Below are positions 49,212 through 58,395 of a stretch of DNA of 64,000 bases, in pieces. The DNA lies in the NCBI RefSeq assembly GCF_013337685.1, contig NZ_SUQN01000007.1:1-64000 (forward strand). Direction: 5' to 3'. The stretch is from Citrobacter gillenii (GTDB lineage: Bacteria > Pseudomonadota > Gammaproteobacteria > Enterobacterales > Enterobacteriaceae). Within the stretch, counting starts at the first letter, position 1, and each line of letters starts with the position of its first letter. The notes beneath the pieces are model-generated. The model was not told the origin of the DNA and searched no databases. It worked only from the letters and a program-made list of their open reading frames with translations. A program made the translations under genes and the position numbers.

Positions 49212-49734
49212 GCATTACGCTCCGCGTCAGACGATAGTGAAATTGCCAACGTCCCAACGCATCCTTCTGAGTTTCGCCGGGGTCGCCTAAGCGAAAAAAG
49301 GACTGTTTGCGTAATTGCGTTTCCAGCGCATTGAGGGCGCTAAAGTTCTGCGCCATTCCGCTCAGTTCCAGCACTTCATGTTGCCAGGTCAGGGTTGTCA
49401 GCCACACCTGTTCGGGCAGTAAATTTGCCAGTCCTTCGAGCATCGGTTGCCAGCTTCGCGTCTGATCTCGCTGCGTTTTACGCAGCTGTCGCTGTTGCCA
49501 TTGTTGCTGGCGCAGGAGTAAATGCGGTTTTTGGGCCACAAGCGTCTCGCCCCGCATTTTCTCCGCAGCTATCTTCACCGTTTTTGCCCGGTTGTCTTCG
49601 ATGACGACAGCGTAATAGCTCAGTGCACAGCCAACGATCAACAGCAGCGATCCGCTAAATAAAACAGCCCAAAACCGCAGGCAGGCGCGCCGCTGTGACT
49701 GACGCCAGGGGAGAAGGTTGATGGTCGCTATCAT
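49195..49734 (-). CDS. hofN: PilN-like protein HofN
   Basis: This 179-residue PilN-type inner-membrane protein begins MIATINLLPWRQSQRRACLR; the INLLPWR motif is the PilM-binding signature. One membrane helix follows at about 20-42, then a coiled coil and a periplasmic ferredoxin-like region. Its start overlaps the hofM stop by 1 nt, so hofM and hofN are coupled. Confidence 0.92.
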   Translation of the reverse strand: MIATINLLPWRQSQRRACLRFWAVLFSGSLLLIVGCALSYYAVVIEDNRAKTVKIAAEKMRGETLVAQKPHLLLRQQQWQQRQLRKTQRDQTRSWQPMLEGLANLLPEQVWLTTLTWQHEVLELSGMAQNFSALNALETQLRKQSFFRLGDPGETQKDALGRWQFHYRLTRSVMHERTL

Positions 49735-50513
49735 CAGTCTGTTCCCCCCATTGCCAGCCCAAGCGCAATAGTAAATATATGACTTTCAGGCGGAATGGGC
49801 GGCTGACGAACAGACACCACGCTTAAGGGGTCAAAACGGCCTGGCCCGCACAACGCAATCTCTTCCGGGGAAAGCGATAATGTTGCAGCAAGATCGTCGA
49901 TAGCGTGACTGTCGCCCACCGGTTTACGCCCCCATGCATAACGAGTCGCCCACAACCACTGCGCGTCATCGCGCCAGGCCAGACACTGCTGATGCGCCGA
50001 TAAGTACGGTATAAAGCGCTGTAACGCGCTGGCATCCGGCGTAATGGCGGTTATCTGTACTTTCAGCGTTTGCATCAGCGTCAGGAGGGTCGACACCTCT
50101 TTGCTTTGCGCGGCGGTCACGTTAAAGGCCGGACTTAAGGTGTCTTCGCTATAATCGAATTGCAGCGCATCTGGGTCCATATCCAGCTCACGCGCCATCG
50201 ACCCAGACAACCATGCCGTTTGTTCTGGCTCACGCAGCGTCATGACTGGGCGGGGGATCTTTTTTTGTAACGTCCTGTGGGCGGGAAAGGACAGATGAAT
50301 GTGGTGTCTGCGAGGGAGTTCACGACTCCACGGCAATAACACCTTGCTGAGCTGTTCAGGTGCGCGAATGTGCCCGTCGACAATCGTCTGGTTCGCCAGC
50401 GGCAACCGCCACCAGCGCTGTAGAAACCAACCGGAGGCGTCGCGAACGACGGCCACAGCCAGCACGTCATGTTGCTGAATATGCAGACCAATTTGCCAGA
50501 TATTGAAAGCCAT
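49734..50513 (-). CDS. hofM: PilM-like actin-fold protein HofM
   Basis: HofM is a cytosolic PilM-like protein that should bind the N-terminal tail of HofN at the inner face of the membrane. The 259-residue product begins MAFNIWQIGLHIQQHD. Recognisable stretches are LPWSRELPRRHHIHLSFPA, MARELDMDPDALQFDY and CLAWRDDAQWLWATRYAWGR. I chose ATG 50511-50513 (AAGGAG upstream) over a 15-residue extension. It is divergent from mrcA. Confidence 0.9.
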   Translation of the reverse strand: MAFNIWQIGLHIQQHDVLAVAVVRDASGWFLQRWWRLPLANQTIVDGHIRAPEQLSKVLLPWSRELPRRHHIHLSFPAHRTLQKKIPRPVMTLREPEQTAWLSGSMARELDMDPDALQFDYSEDTLSPAFNVTAAQSKEVSTLLTLMQTLKVQITAITPDASALQRFIPYLSAHQQCLAWRDDAQWLWATRYAWGRKPVGDSHAIDDLAATLSLSPEEIALCGPGRFDPLSVVSVRQPPIPPESHIFTIALGLAMGGTD

Positions 50514-50633
50514 TGCTGATGATCTCCTTATCACCCGTTGCTTTAACGGGTATATCAATGCGTCTGGCTTGCCTTTATACTACCGCGCGTTTGTTTATAA
50601 ACTGCCCAAATGCCACTAAATGGGAAATCTCCA

Positions 50634-53186
50634 GTGAAGTTCGTAAAGTATTTATTAATCCTTGCAGTATGTTGCATCCTGCTGGGAGCAGGCTCGATTT
50701 ATGGCCTCTATCGCTATATTGAGCCGCAATTACCTGACGTCGCGACGTTAAAAGATGTGCGTTTGCAGATCCCGATGCAGGTTTACAGCGCTGACGGCGA
50801 ACTGATCGCGCAATATGGCGAGAAACGTCGTATTCCGGTCACGCTGGATCAGATGCCGCCGGAAATGGTCAAAGCCTTTATCGCCACCGAAGACAGCCGC
50901 TTTTATGAGCACCACGGCGTTGACCCGGTGGGGATCTTCCGTGCGGCCAGCGTTGCGCTGTTCTCCGGGCACGCGTCGCAAGGGGCGAGTACCATCACCC
51001 AACAGTTGGCGAGAAACTTCTTCCTCAGCCCGGAACGCACGCTGATGCGTAAGATCAAAGAGGTCTTCCTCGCGATCCGCATCGAGCAACTGCTGAGCAA
51101 AGATGAGATCCTCGAGCTTTATCTGAATAAGATCTACCTGGGGTATCGCGCCTATGGCGTTGGTGCCGCAGCACAAGTCTATTTCGGTAAGACGGTCGAC
51201 CAGCTCAGCTTAAGCGAGATGGCAGTCATCGCCGGTCTGCCAAAAGCACCGTCAACCTTCAACCCGCTCTATTCAATGGACCGGGCTACCGCGCGACGTA
51301 ACGTAGTGCTGTCGCGTATGTTGAGCGAAAACTACATCACGCAGGCCCAGTACGATCAGGCACGCAGCGAAGCTATTGACGCCAACTATCACGCGCCGGA
51401 AATTGCCTTCTCTGCGCCGTATCTGTCTGAAATGGTGCGCCAGGAAATGTATAGCCGTTATGGTGAAAAAGCCTATGAAGACGGGTATCGCATCACCACC
51501 ACCATTACGCGTAAAGTCCAACAGGCGGCCCAGCAGGCGGTCCGTAATAACGTCATGGATTACGACATGCGCCACGGCTACCGTGGCCCGTCAAACGTGC
51601 TATGGAAAGTGGGCGAAAGCGCCTGGGACACCAAGAAAATCACCGACTCACTAAAAGCGCTGCCGACCTACGGACCGCTGCTGCCGGCGGTGGTCACCAA
51701 CGCAAATCCACAGGAAGCGACCGCCACGCTGGCGGACGGCACATCGGTGGCGCTGCGTATGGAAAGCATGCGCTGGGCGCGTCCTTACCGCTCCGATACC
51801 CAACAGGGCCCGACGCCGCGAAAAGTGACCGATGTTGTCCAGACGGGTCAGCAAATCTGGGTCCGCCAGGTCGGTGACGCCTGGTGGCTGGCGCAGGTTC
51901 CTGACGTCAATTCCGCGTTGGTCTCCATCAATCCGCAAAACGGCGCGGTAATGGCGCTGGTTGGTGGCTTTGATTTCAACCAGAGCAAGTTTAACCGTGC
52001 TACCCAGGCGTTACGTCAGGTCGGTTCGAATATCAAACCGTTCCTCTACACCGCGGCAATGGATAAAGGCCTGACGCTGGCCAGTATGCTGAATGACGTC
52101 CCAATTTCCCGCTGGGATGCGGGCGCAGGTTCTGACTGGCAGCCGAAAAACTCACCGCCGCAATATGCCGGCCCTATCCGCTTACGTCAGGGGCTGGGTC
52201 AGTCGAAGAACGTGGTGATGGTCCGCGCCATGCGCGCGATGGGCGTAGATTACGCAGCAGAGTATCTGCAACGTTTTGGCTTCCCGGCGCAAAATATTGT
52301 TCATACCGAGTCGCTGGCGCTGGGTTCCGCCTCGTTCACCCCGCTGCAGGTTGCCCGCGGCTACGCGGTGATGGCCAACGGTGGTTTCCTGGTTGATCCG
52401 TACTTCATCAGCAAGATTGAAACCGATCAGGGCGGTATTATCTTCGAAGCGAAGCCCAAAATTGCCTGTCCGGAGTGTGATATTCCGGTGATTTATGGCG
52501 ACACCCAGAAATCTAACGTGCTGGAAAACAGTAACGTTGAAGACGTTGCCATTTCTCAGGAACAGCAGAATGCCGCGGTGCCAATGCCGCAACTTGAGCA
52601 GGCGAATCAGGCGCTGGTCGCGCAAAGCGGGACCCAGGAATACGCCCCGCATGTGATCAACACGCCGCTGGCGTTCCTGATTAAAAGCGCGCTGAACACC
52701 AATATCTTTGGTGGGCCAGGCTGGATGGGTACCGGCTGGCGTGCAGGTCGTGATTTACAGCGTCGAGATATCGGCGGTAAAACCGGGACCACCAACAGCT
52801 CGAAAGATGCCTGGTTCTCCGGCTACGGCCCAGGGGTCGTGACCTCGGTATGGATTGGTTTTGATGACCATCGCCGTAACCTTGGACACTCTACGGCCTC
52901 GGGTGCGATCAAAGATCAGATCTCCGGCTATGAAGGGGGGGCGAAGAGTGCCCAGCCAGCGTGGGATGCCTATATGAAGAGTGTGTTAGAGGGCGTACCA
53001 GAGCAGCCGCTGACGCCACCGCCAGGTATCGTAACGGTCAATATCGATCGCAGCACCGGTCAACTGGCGAGCGGCGGCAACAGTCGCGAAGAGTATTTTA
53101 TTGAAGGGACTCAGCCCACACAGCAGGCGGTACATGAAGTGGGGACCACCATTATTGATAATGGTGAGGCTCACGAACTGTTCTGA
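50634..53186 (+). CDS. mrcA: Penicillin-binding protein 1A (bifunctional transglycosylase/transpeptidase)
   Basis: PBP1a polymerises and cross-links peptidoglycan in the periplasm with its activator LpoA. The 850-residue form starts at GTG 50634 (MKFVKYLLILAVCCILLGAG), as in E. coli. An ATG eight codons earlier lacks a ribosome site. There is one N-terminal membrane anchor, then the GT51 domain with EDSRFYEHHGVDPVGI (about 85-100) and QGASTITQQLARN. An OB-like ODD domain follows, then the transpeptidase with SNIKPFLY (serine near 470) and KTGTTN. It is followed by a BIME. Confidence 0.95.
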   Translation: MKFVKYLLILAVCCILLGAGSIYGLYRYIEPQLPDVATLKDVRLQIPMQVYSADGELIAQYGEKRRIPVTLDQMPPEMVKAFIATEDSRFYEHHGVDPVGIFRAASVALFSGHASQGASTITQQLARNFFLSPERTLMRKIKEVFLAIRIEQLLSKDEILELYLNKIYLGYRAYGVGAAAQVYFGKTVDQLSLSEMAVIAGLPKAPSTFNPLYSMDRATARRNVVLSRMLSENYITQAQYDQARSEAIDANYHAPEIAFSAPYLSEMVRQEMYSRYGEKAYEDGYRITTTITRKVQQAAQQAVRNNVMDYDMRHGYRGPSNVLWKVGESAWDTKKITDSLKALPTYGPLLPAVVTNANPQEATATLADGTSVALRMESMRWARPYRSDTQQGPTPRKVTDVVQTGQQIWVRQVGDAWWLAQVPDVNSALVSINPQNGAVMALVGGFDFNQSKFNRATQALRQVGSNIKPFLYTAAMDKGLTLASMLNDVPISRWDAGAGSDWQPKNSPPQYAGPIRLRQGLGQSKNVVMVRAMRAMGVDYAAEYLQRFGFPAQNIVHTESLALGSASFTPLQVARGYAVMANGGFLVDPYFISKIETDQGGIIFEAKPKIACPECDIPVIYGDTQKSNVLENSNVEDVAISQEQQNAAVPMPQLEQANQALVAQSGTQEYAPHVINTPLAFLIKSALNTNIFGGPGWMGTGWRAGRDLQRRDIGGKTGTTNSSKDAWFSGYGPGVVTSVWIGFDDHRRNLGHSTASGAIKDQISGYEGGAKSAQPAWDAYMKSVLEGVPEQPLTPPPGIVTVNIDRSTGQLASGGNSREEYFIEGTQPTQQAVHEVGTTIIDNGEAHELF

Positions 53187-53191
53187 TCTAT

Positions 53192-53274
53192 TGCCGGATG
53201 GCGCTTCGCTTATCCGGCCTACTTAACGCAACATGGTAGGCCGGATAAGACGCCTCTGGCGTCACCTTCCGGCG
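53192..53274. repeat. REP/BIME element between mrcA and nudE
   Basis: TGCCGGATGGCGCTTCGCTT and the inverted GTAGGCCGGATAAGACG...CCTTCCGGCG form a two-unit BIME at a convergent junction. Confidence 0.87.
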
Positions 53275-53281
53275 CTATACG

Positions 53282-53842
53282 CTACAGTCGTCCCTGCCCT
53301 TTCAGCCATTCACGCACCAGAAACAGCGCGCTTACATTACGCGCTTCGTGAAAGTCCGGGTCTTCTAACAAATCCATCAAATGTGCCAGCGGCCAGCGCA
53401 CCTGCGGCAACGGCTCGGGTTCATCACCTTCCAGCGATTCAGGATACAGGTCCTCGGCCACGACGATGTTCATCTTGCTGGAGAAATAGGACGGTGCCAT
53501 GCTGAGTTTTTTCAAAAACGTCAGGTCATTTGCCCCAAACCCGACCTCTTCTTTCAGCTCCCGATTCGCCGCTTCAAACACGCTTTCACCGGGATCGATT
53601 AACCCTTTGGAAAAACCAAGCTCATAAGATTCGGTCCCGACCGCGTACTCGCGGATGAGAATCAGATGGTCATCAACAATCGGCACAATCATTACCGCTT
53701 CGCGCGTGGACGGACGCATACGTTCGTAGACGCGGCGTACGCCGTTGCTGAACTCAAGGTCAACACTTTCGACTTTAAACAGCCGGGATTGTGCGACGGT
53801 TTCCACTTTCAGAATCGTGGGTTTTTGTAATGATTTGCTCAT
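53282..53842 (-). CDS. nudE: ADP compounds hydrolase NudE
   Basis: NudE is a Nudix pyrophosphatase acting on ADP-ribose, NADH and diadenosine polyphosphates. The 186-residue product has a fully canonical Nudix box, GLIDPGESVFEAANRELKEE (about 94-113) followed by VGF. I start at MSKSLQKPTILKVET, the family length; an 11-residue extension is rejected. The intact box contrasts with the degenerate box of NrtR in this window. It is divergent from igaA. Confidence 0.95.
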   Translation of the reverse strand: MSKSLQKPTILKVETVAQSRLFKVESVDLEFSNGVRRVYERMRPSTREAVMIVPIVDDHLILIREYAVGTESYELGFSKGLIDPGESVFEAANRELKEEVGFGANDLTFLKKLSMAPSYFSSKMNIVVAEDLYPESLEGDEPEPLPQVRWPLAHLMDLLEDPDFHEARNVSALFLVREWLKGQGRL

Positions 53843-54165
53843 CGTGAGAGTCTTTGCCGTGAAATCTGGGGTCATTGTGCGATATACCGCACGGTTTCGG
53901 CAATGTGAATTGCCGTTTATTTACATTTATGTAACGTACTAAAAGTTAATTCCCATTTCAAATTAAAAGTCAATAGGTTGAAATAACTCCAGGAATTTGC
54001 TGATATGCCGTTTTTGGTGATTTTGCTATGATTCGCATTTACTGGGCTGTACTTTAAAGATGCTCAAGTTCAACTCCACGCTTGCCGATAGCCAACGACA
54101 GAATCACGATTATTTTCCAGGGTGCGACTGACCACGCCTGACAGACTAAGTAAGATGGGGAAAGC
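53843..54165. other. 323 bp divergent intergenic region nudE-igaA
   Basis: No gene is seen. For igaA there is an extended -10 element TGCTATGAT at 54024-54032, about 135 bp before its ATG, in an AT-rich stretch. The start of nudE lies at the left edge. A further TAATAATG-like weak site was not convincing. Confidence 0.45.
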
Positions 54166-56301
54166 ATGAGCACCATTCTGATTTTTTTAGCTGCTTTGCT
54201 GGCCTGCTCGTTACTTGCAGGGTGGCGACTCAGATCAAAATCCAGGCGGCAAAAACTGCCCTGGAGTAACGTTTTCTCAGACGCCAATAAGCGTAAACTG
54301 ACGCCCGAAGAGCGCAGCGCAGTCGAAAACTACCTGGAAAACCTGAGTCAAAATCAGCAGATACCTGGCCCAACAGGCGCCAGCGCCGCCCCTGTATCGC
54401 TCACACTGAATGCCCAAAGTAATAGCGTCATCGTGCTGACCCATTCGATTACGCGCTACGGTATCACCACGGACGATCCCAATAAGTGGCGTTATTATCT
54501 GGATTCCGTCGAAGTGCATTTGCCTCCCTTCTGGGAACAATACATCAATGACGAAAATAGCGTTGAGCTGATCCACACAAATACGCTACCGCTGGTGATC
54601 TCGTTAAACGGTCATACGCTGCAAGAGTACATGCAGGAAGCGCGTGGCTATGCGCTACAGCATACTGCATCGACGCAGGCCTCTATTCGTGGTGAAGAAA
54701 GCGAGCAAATTGAGCTGCTAAATATTCGCCAGGAAACACATGAAGAGTATGCGCTGAGCCGCCCGGCAGGACTTCGCGAGGCGTTGCTGATTGCCGCATC
54801 TTTCCTGTTGTTCTTCTTTTGCCTAATCGTGCCGGATGGCTTTGTACCGTGGCTGGCCGGTGGTGCCGTATTGCTGCTGGCTGCGGGCCTGTGGGGACTG
54901 TTCGCCCCGCCGTCTAAAACTGCCCTGCGGGAGATCCATTGCCTGCGCGGAACCCCGCGTCGTTGGGGGCTGTTTGGCGAAAACGACCAGGAACATATTA
55001 ATAATATCTCACTGGGTATTATCGATCTGATTTATCCGCCTCACTGGCAGCCCTACATTGCGCAAGATCTCGGGCAACAAACGGATATCGATATTTATCT
55101 CGATCGCCATGTTGTCCGCCAGGGGCGTTTTTTATCCTTGCATGACGAAGTGAAAAACTTCCCCTTGCAGCACTGGCTACGTAGCGCTGTTATCGCAGGG
55201 GGATCGTTGCTGGTCCTGCTGATGCTGCTGTTCTGGATCCCGCTGGATATGCCGATAAAATTCACGCTGTCCTGGATGAAAGGCGCGCAAACTATCGAGG
55301 CCACCAGCGTTAAGCAGCTCGAAAACGCCGGGGTTCGCGTCGGCGATACCCTGCATCTGAGCGGTACGGGAATGTGCAATATTCACACATCCGGAAGCTG
55401 GAACGCACAGCCCACCACGCCTTTTCTACCTTTCGATTGCTCACAGATTATCTGGAATGATGCACGCGCGCTGCCGCTGCCCGAGTCCGATTTGGTGAAT
55501 AAAGCGACGGCACTCACGCAGGCCGTCAGCCGCCAACTACACCCCAAACCCGATGATGATTCCCGTGTCAGCGCATCGTTACGATCGGCCATTCAGAAAT
55601 CCGGCATGGTATTACTGGATGACTTTGGTGAGATTGTCCTGAAGACTGCCGACCTGTGCGCCGCCGAAGATGAATGTGTGCGCCTGAAAAATGCGCTGGT
55701 CAATCTGGGTAACAGTAAAGACTGGACCGCGCTGGTGAAGCGGGCCAACGCAGGTAAGCTGGATGGTGTAAACGTGTTGCTGCGCCCGGTCAGCGCCGAG
55801 TCGCTGGATAACCTGGTCAATACCTCCACTGCGCCGTTTATTGCACGTGAGACCGCCCGCGCCGCTCAGGCACTGAACAGCCCTGCGCCTGGCGGCTTCC
55901 TGATTATCAGTGACGAAGGCAGCGATCTGGTCGATCAGCCCTGGCCTGCCACATCGTTGTATGACTATCCGCCTCAGGAGCAGTGGAACGCCTTCCAGCG
56001 TCTGGCGCAGATGCTCATGCAGACACCATTCCGCGCGGAAGGGATCGTCACCAATGTCACGACCGATGCCAATGGAACCCAGCACATCGGGCTGCACCGT
56101 ATCCCGGATCGTTCAGGCCTGTGGCGTTACCTCGGCACCACCTTGCTGATGTTTTCCATGCTGGGTTGTGCGCTCTATAACGGCATTCAGGCGTTCAGAC
56201 GCTACCAGCGCCACCGCTCACGCATCGCAGAAATTCAGGGATACTACGAAAGTTGCCTAAATCCCACGCTGATTGACGATCCGGAAAGCCTCATTCGATA
56301 A
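54166..56301 (+). CDS. igaA: Rcs phosphorelay inhibitor IgaA (YrfF)
   Basis: IgaA is an essential inner-membrane protein that restrains the Rcs envelope-stress phosphorelay by contacting RcsD. RcsF relieves it. The 711-residue product has an N-terminal membrane helix (MSTILIFLAALLACSLLAGW) and cytosolic region 1 (about 25-200). Two membrane pairs lie near 205-255 and 340-360, a large periplasmic domain with four cysteines at about 375-650, and a last helix at about 655-672. Length equals the family. It begins a run with yrfG, hslR and hslO. Confidence 0.95.
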   Translation: MSTILIFLAALLACSLLAGWRLRSKSRRQKLPWSNVFSDANKRKLTPEERSAVENYLENLSQNQQIPGPTGASAAPVSLTLNAQSNSVIVLTHSITRYGITTDDPNKWRYYLDSVEVHLPPFWEQYINDENSVELIHTNTLPLVISLNGHTLQEYMQEARGYALQHTASTQASIRGEESEQIELLNIRQETHEEYALSRPAGLREALLIAASFLLFFFCLIVPDGFVPWLAGGAVLLLAAGLWGLFAPPSKTALREIHCLRGTPRRWGLFGENDQEHINNISLGIIDLIYPPHWQPYIAQDLGQQTDIDIYLDRHVVRQGRFLSLHDEVKNFPLQHWLRSAVIAGGSLLVLLMLLFWIPLDMPIKFTLSWMKGAQTIEATSVKQLENAGVRVGDTLHLSGTGMCNIHTSGSWNAQPTTPFLPFDCSQIIWNDARALPLPESDLVNKATALTQAVSRQLHPKPDDDSRVSASLRSAIQKSGMVLLDDFGEIVLKTADLCAAEDECVRLKNALVNLGNSKDWTALVKRANAGKLDGVNVLLRPVSAESLDNLVNTSTAPFIARETARAAQALNSPAPGGFLIISDEGSDLVDQPWPATSLYDYPPQEQWNAFQRLAQMLMQTPFRAEGIVTNVTTDANGTQHIGLHRIPDRSGLWRYLGTTLLMFSMLGCALYNGIQAFRRYQRHRSRIAEIQGYYESCLNPTLIDDPESLIR

Positions 56302-56361
56302 CACGCCCGCGCGACAGGATATGCTACCCTGTCGCGCATCTGTTTTCCTTTGGGAGTTCCT

Positions 56362-57030
56362 ATGCATATTGATATCGCCTGGCAGGACGTCGACACCGTG
56401 CTGCTGGATATGGACGGCACACTGCTCGATCTGGCGTTCGATAACTATTTCTGGCAAAAACTGGTGCCGGAAACGTATGGCGCGCAGCAGGGGATCTCTC
56501 CCGAGGAAGCCCAGAACTATATTCGCCAGCAATATCACGCCGTGCAACATACGCTAAACTGGTACTGCCTGGATTACTGGAGCGAACGCCTGGGTCTGGA
56601 TATTTGTGCCATGACGACAGCCCAAGGGCCACGCGCCGTGCTGCGCGAAGATACTGTCCCCTTTCTTGATGCCTTAAAGGCCTGCGGCAAGCGCCGTATT
56701 TTGCTGACCAACGCGCATCCACATAACCTGGCGGTGAAGCTGGAGCATACCGGTCTGGCCTCACACCTTGATTTATTACTTTCCACCCATACATTTGGTT
56801 ATCCCAAAGAGGATCAGCGGTTATGGCACGCTGTAGCTGAAGAAACGGGAATGCGTGCTGAGAAAACGCTGTTTATTGACGACAGCGAAGCCATTCTCGA
56901 CGCCGCTGCTCAATTCGGCATTCGTTACTGCCTCGGCGTGACCAATCCCGATTCAGGTATTGCGGAAAAACAGTATGCACGCCATCCGTCACTGAATGAC
57001 TACCGCCGACTGATCCCCTCACTGATGTGA
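56362..57030 (+). CDS. yrfG: HAD-family GMP/IMP nucleotidase YrfG
   Basis: This HAD hydrolase is reported in E. coli to dephosphorylate GMP and IMP. The 222-residue product starts MHIDIAWQDVDTVLLDMDGT; a four-codon upstream start is less conserved. Motif I is LLDMDGTLLDL (about 17-27), motif II LLTNAHPHN (about 115), and motif IV FIDDSEAILDAA (about 173). It is 10 bp before hslR, with a GGGAG ribosome site. Confidence 0.93.
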   Translation: MHIDIAWQDVDTVLLDMDGTLLDLAFDNYFWQKLVPETYGAQQGISPEEAQNYIRQQYHAVQHTLNWYCLDYWSERLGLDICAMTTAQGPRAVLREDTVPFLDALKACGKRRILLTNAHPHNLAVKLEHTGLASHLDLLLSTHTFGYPKEDQRLWHAVAEETGMRAEKTLFIDDSEAILDAAAQFGIRYCLGVTNPDSGIAEKQYARHPSLNDYRRLIPSLM

Positions 57031-57040
57031 AGGAGATGCC

Positions 57041-57442
57041 ATGAAAGAGAAGCCCCCTGTTGACGTCAGGCTGGATAAATGGCTGTGGGCTGCGCGTTTT
57101 TATAAAACGCGTGCGATAGCTCGCGAAATGGTTGAAGGCGGTAAGGTGCATTACAACGGGCAGCGCAGTAAGCCGAGCAAGATTGTCGAGCTGAATGCCA
57201 CCCTCACCTTGCGCCAGGGAAATGACGAGCGGACGGTGATTATTAAGGCCATTACCGAACAGCGTCGCCCGGCAACGGAAGCCGTTACGCTGTACGAAGA
57301 AACCGCGCAAAGCGTGGAAAAGCGCGAAAAAATAGCGCTGGCGCGTAAACTTAACGCGTTGACCATGCCGCACCCGGACAGGCGACCGGACAAAAAAGAG
57401 CGCCGCGACCTGTTACGATTTAAACACGGCGACAGTGAATGA
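57041..57442 (+). CDS. hslR: Ribosome-associated heat shock protein HslR (Hsp15)
   Basis: Hsp15 is a small S4-domain RNA-binding protein. It binds free 50S subunits carrying peptidyl-tRNA after abortive translation and helps recycle them. The 133-residue product shows the S4 motif VDVRLDKWLWAARFYKTRAI (about 6-25) and GGKVHYNGQRSKPSK, with a basic C terminus. AAGGAG lies upstream. The hslR-hslO pair is heat-regulated in E. coli. Confidence 0.95.
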   Translation: MKEKPPVDVRLDKWLWAARFYKTRAIAREMVEGGKVHYNGQRSKPSKIVELNATLTLRQGNDERTVIIKAITEQRRPATEAVTLYEETAQSVEKREKIALARKLNALTMPHPDRRPDKKERRDLLRFKHGDSE

Positions 57443-57466
57443 CTGTCACCCGCAAGAGAGATGATT

Positions 57467-58345
57467 ATGCCGCAACATGACCAATTACATCGTTATCTGT
57501 TTGAAAACTTTGCCGTGCGCGGCGAGCTGGTAACCGTTTCACAAACCCTGCAACAGATCCTCGAAAACCATACTTACCCACAGCCGGTTAAAACCGTGCT
57601 GGCCGAGCTGCTGGTCGCCACCAGCCTGCTGACCGCTACGCTAAAGTTTGCCGGTGATATCACCGTACAGCTCCAGGGCGATGGCCCGCTGAGCCTGGCG
57701 GTGATTAACGGTAACAACAAGCAGCAGATGCGCGGTGTCGCGCGCATTCAGGGCGATATCCCTGAAGATGCAGATCTGAAAACGCTGGTCGGTAACGGCT
57801 ATCTGGTGATCACCATTACACCGGAAGAAGGTGAACGCTATCAGGGCGTGGTGGGTCTGGAAGGAGACACGCTGGCCGCCTGTCTGGAAGATTACTTCCT
57901 GCGTTCAGAACAGCTGCCAACGCGTCTGTTTATCCGCACTGGCGACGTCGATGGCAAGCCAGCAGCAGGCGGTATGCTGTTGCAGGTGATGCCAGCACAA
58001 GACGCGCAGGCCGATGATTTTACCCACCTCGCCACGCTGACGGAAACCATTAAAGCCGAAGAGCTGCTGACGCTGCCAGCGAATGATGTGCTGTGGCGTT
58101 TGTATCACGAAGAAGAGGTGACTCTGTACGATCCGCAGGACGTGGTGTTCAAATGCACCTGTTCACGTGAGCGTTGTGCAGATGCGCTAAGAACCCTGCC
58201 GGACGAAGAAGTGGACAGCATTCTGGCTGAAGAAGGCGAGATCGATATGAATTGCGATTACTGCGCGAGCCACTATCTGTTTAACGCGATGGATATTGCT
58301 GAGATCCGCAACAACGCATCCCCTGCTGACCCACAAGTGCATTAA
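57467..58345 (+). CDS. hslO: Redox-regulated chaperone Hsp33
   Basis: Hsp33 is a cytosolic holdase activated by oxidation and unfolding. The 292-residue product starts [21 protein letters not shown] prefer this ATG because the one two codons earlier touches the ribosome site. The C-terminal redox zinc centre is intact: CTC (about 231-233) and CDYC (about 264-267). It is followed by a strong bidirectional terminator before convergent yhgE. Confidence 0.95.
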   Translation: MPQHDQLHRYLFENFAVRGELVTVSQTLQQILENHTYPQPVKTVLAELLVATSLLTATLKFAGDITVQLQGDGPLSLAVINGNNKQQMRGVARIQGDIPEDADLKTLVGNGYLVITITPEEGERYQGVVGLEGDTLAACLEDYFLRSEQLPTRLFIRTGDVDGKPAAGGMLLQVMPAQDAQADDFTHLATLTETIKAEELLTLPANDVLWRLYHEEEVTLYDPQDVVFKCTCSRERCADALRTLPDEEVDSILAEEGEIDMNCDYCASHYLFNAMDIAEIRNNASPADPQVH

Positions 58346-58349
58346 GTTC

Positions 58350-58390
58350 ATAGCCCGGCAGACAGTCCATTCTGCCGGGCTACTTGTTCC
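58350..58390. terminator. Bidirectional terminator between hslO and yhgE
   Basis: AGCCCGGCAG and CTGCCGGGCT form a perfect 10 bp stem with a 10 nt loop between convergent hslO and yhgE. T content on either side is modest. Confidence 0.75.
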
Positions 58391-58395
58391 AGCGT

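Noticed and set aside
54166-56301. igaA considered as part of a novel membrane system with yrfG/hslRO
   Set aside because: The order and lengths match the known E. coli/Salmonella locus, so it is ordinary core DNA.
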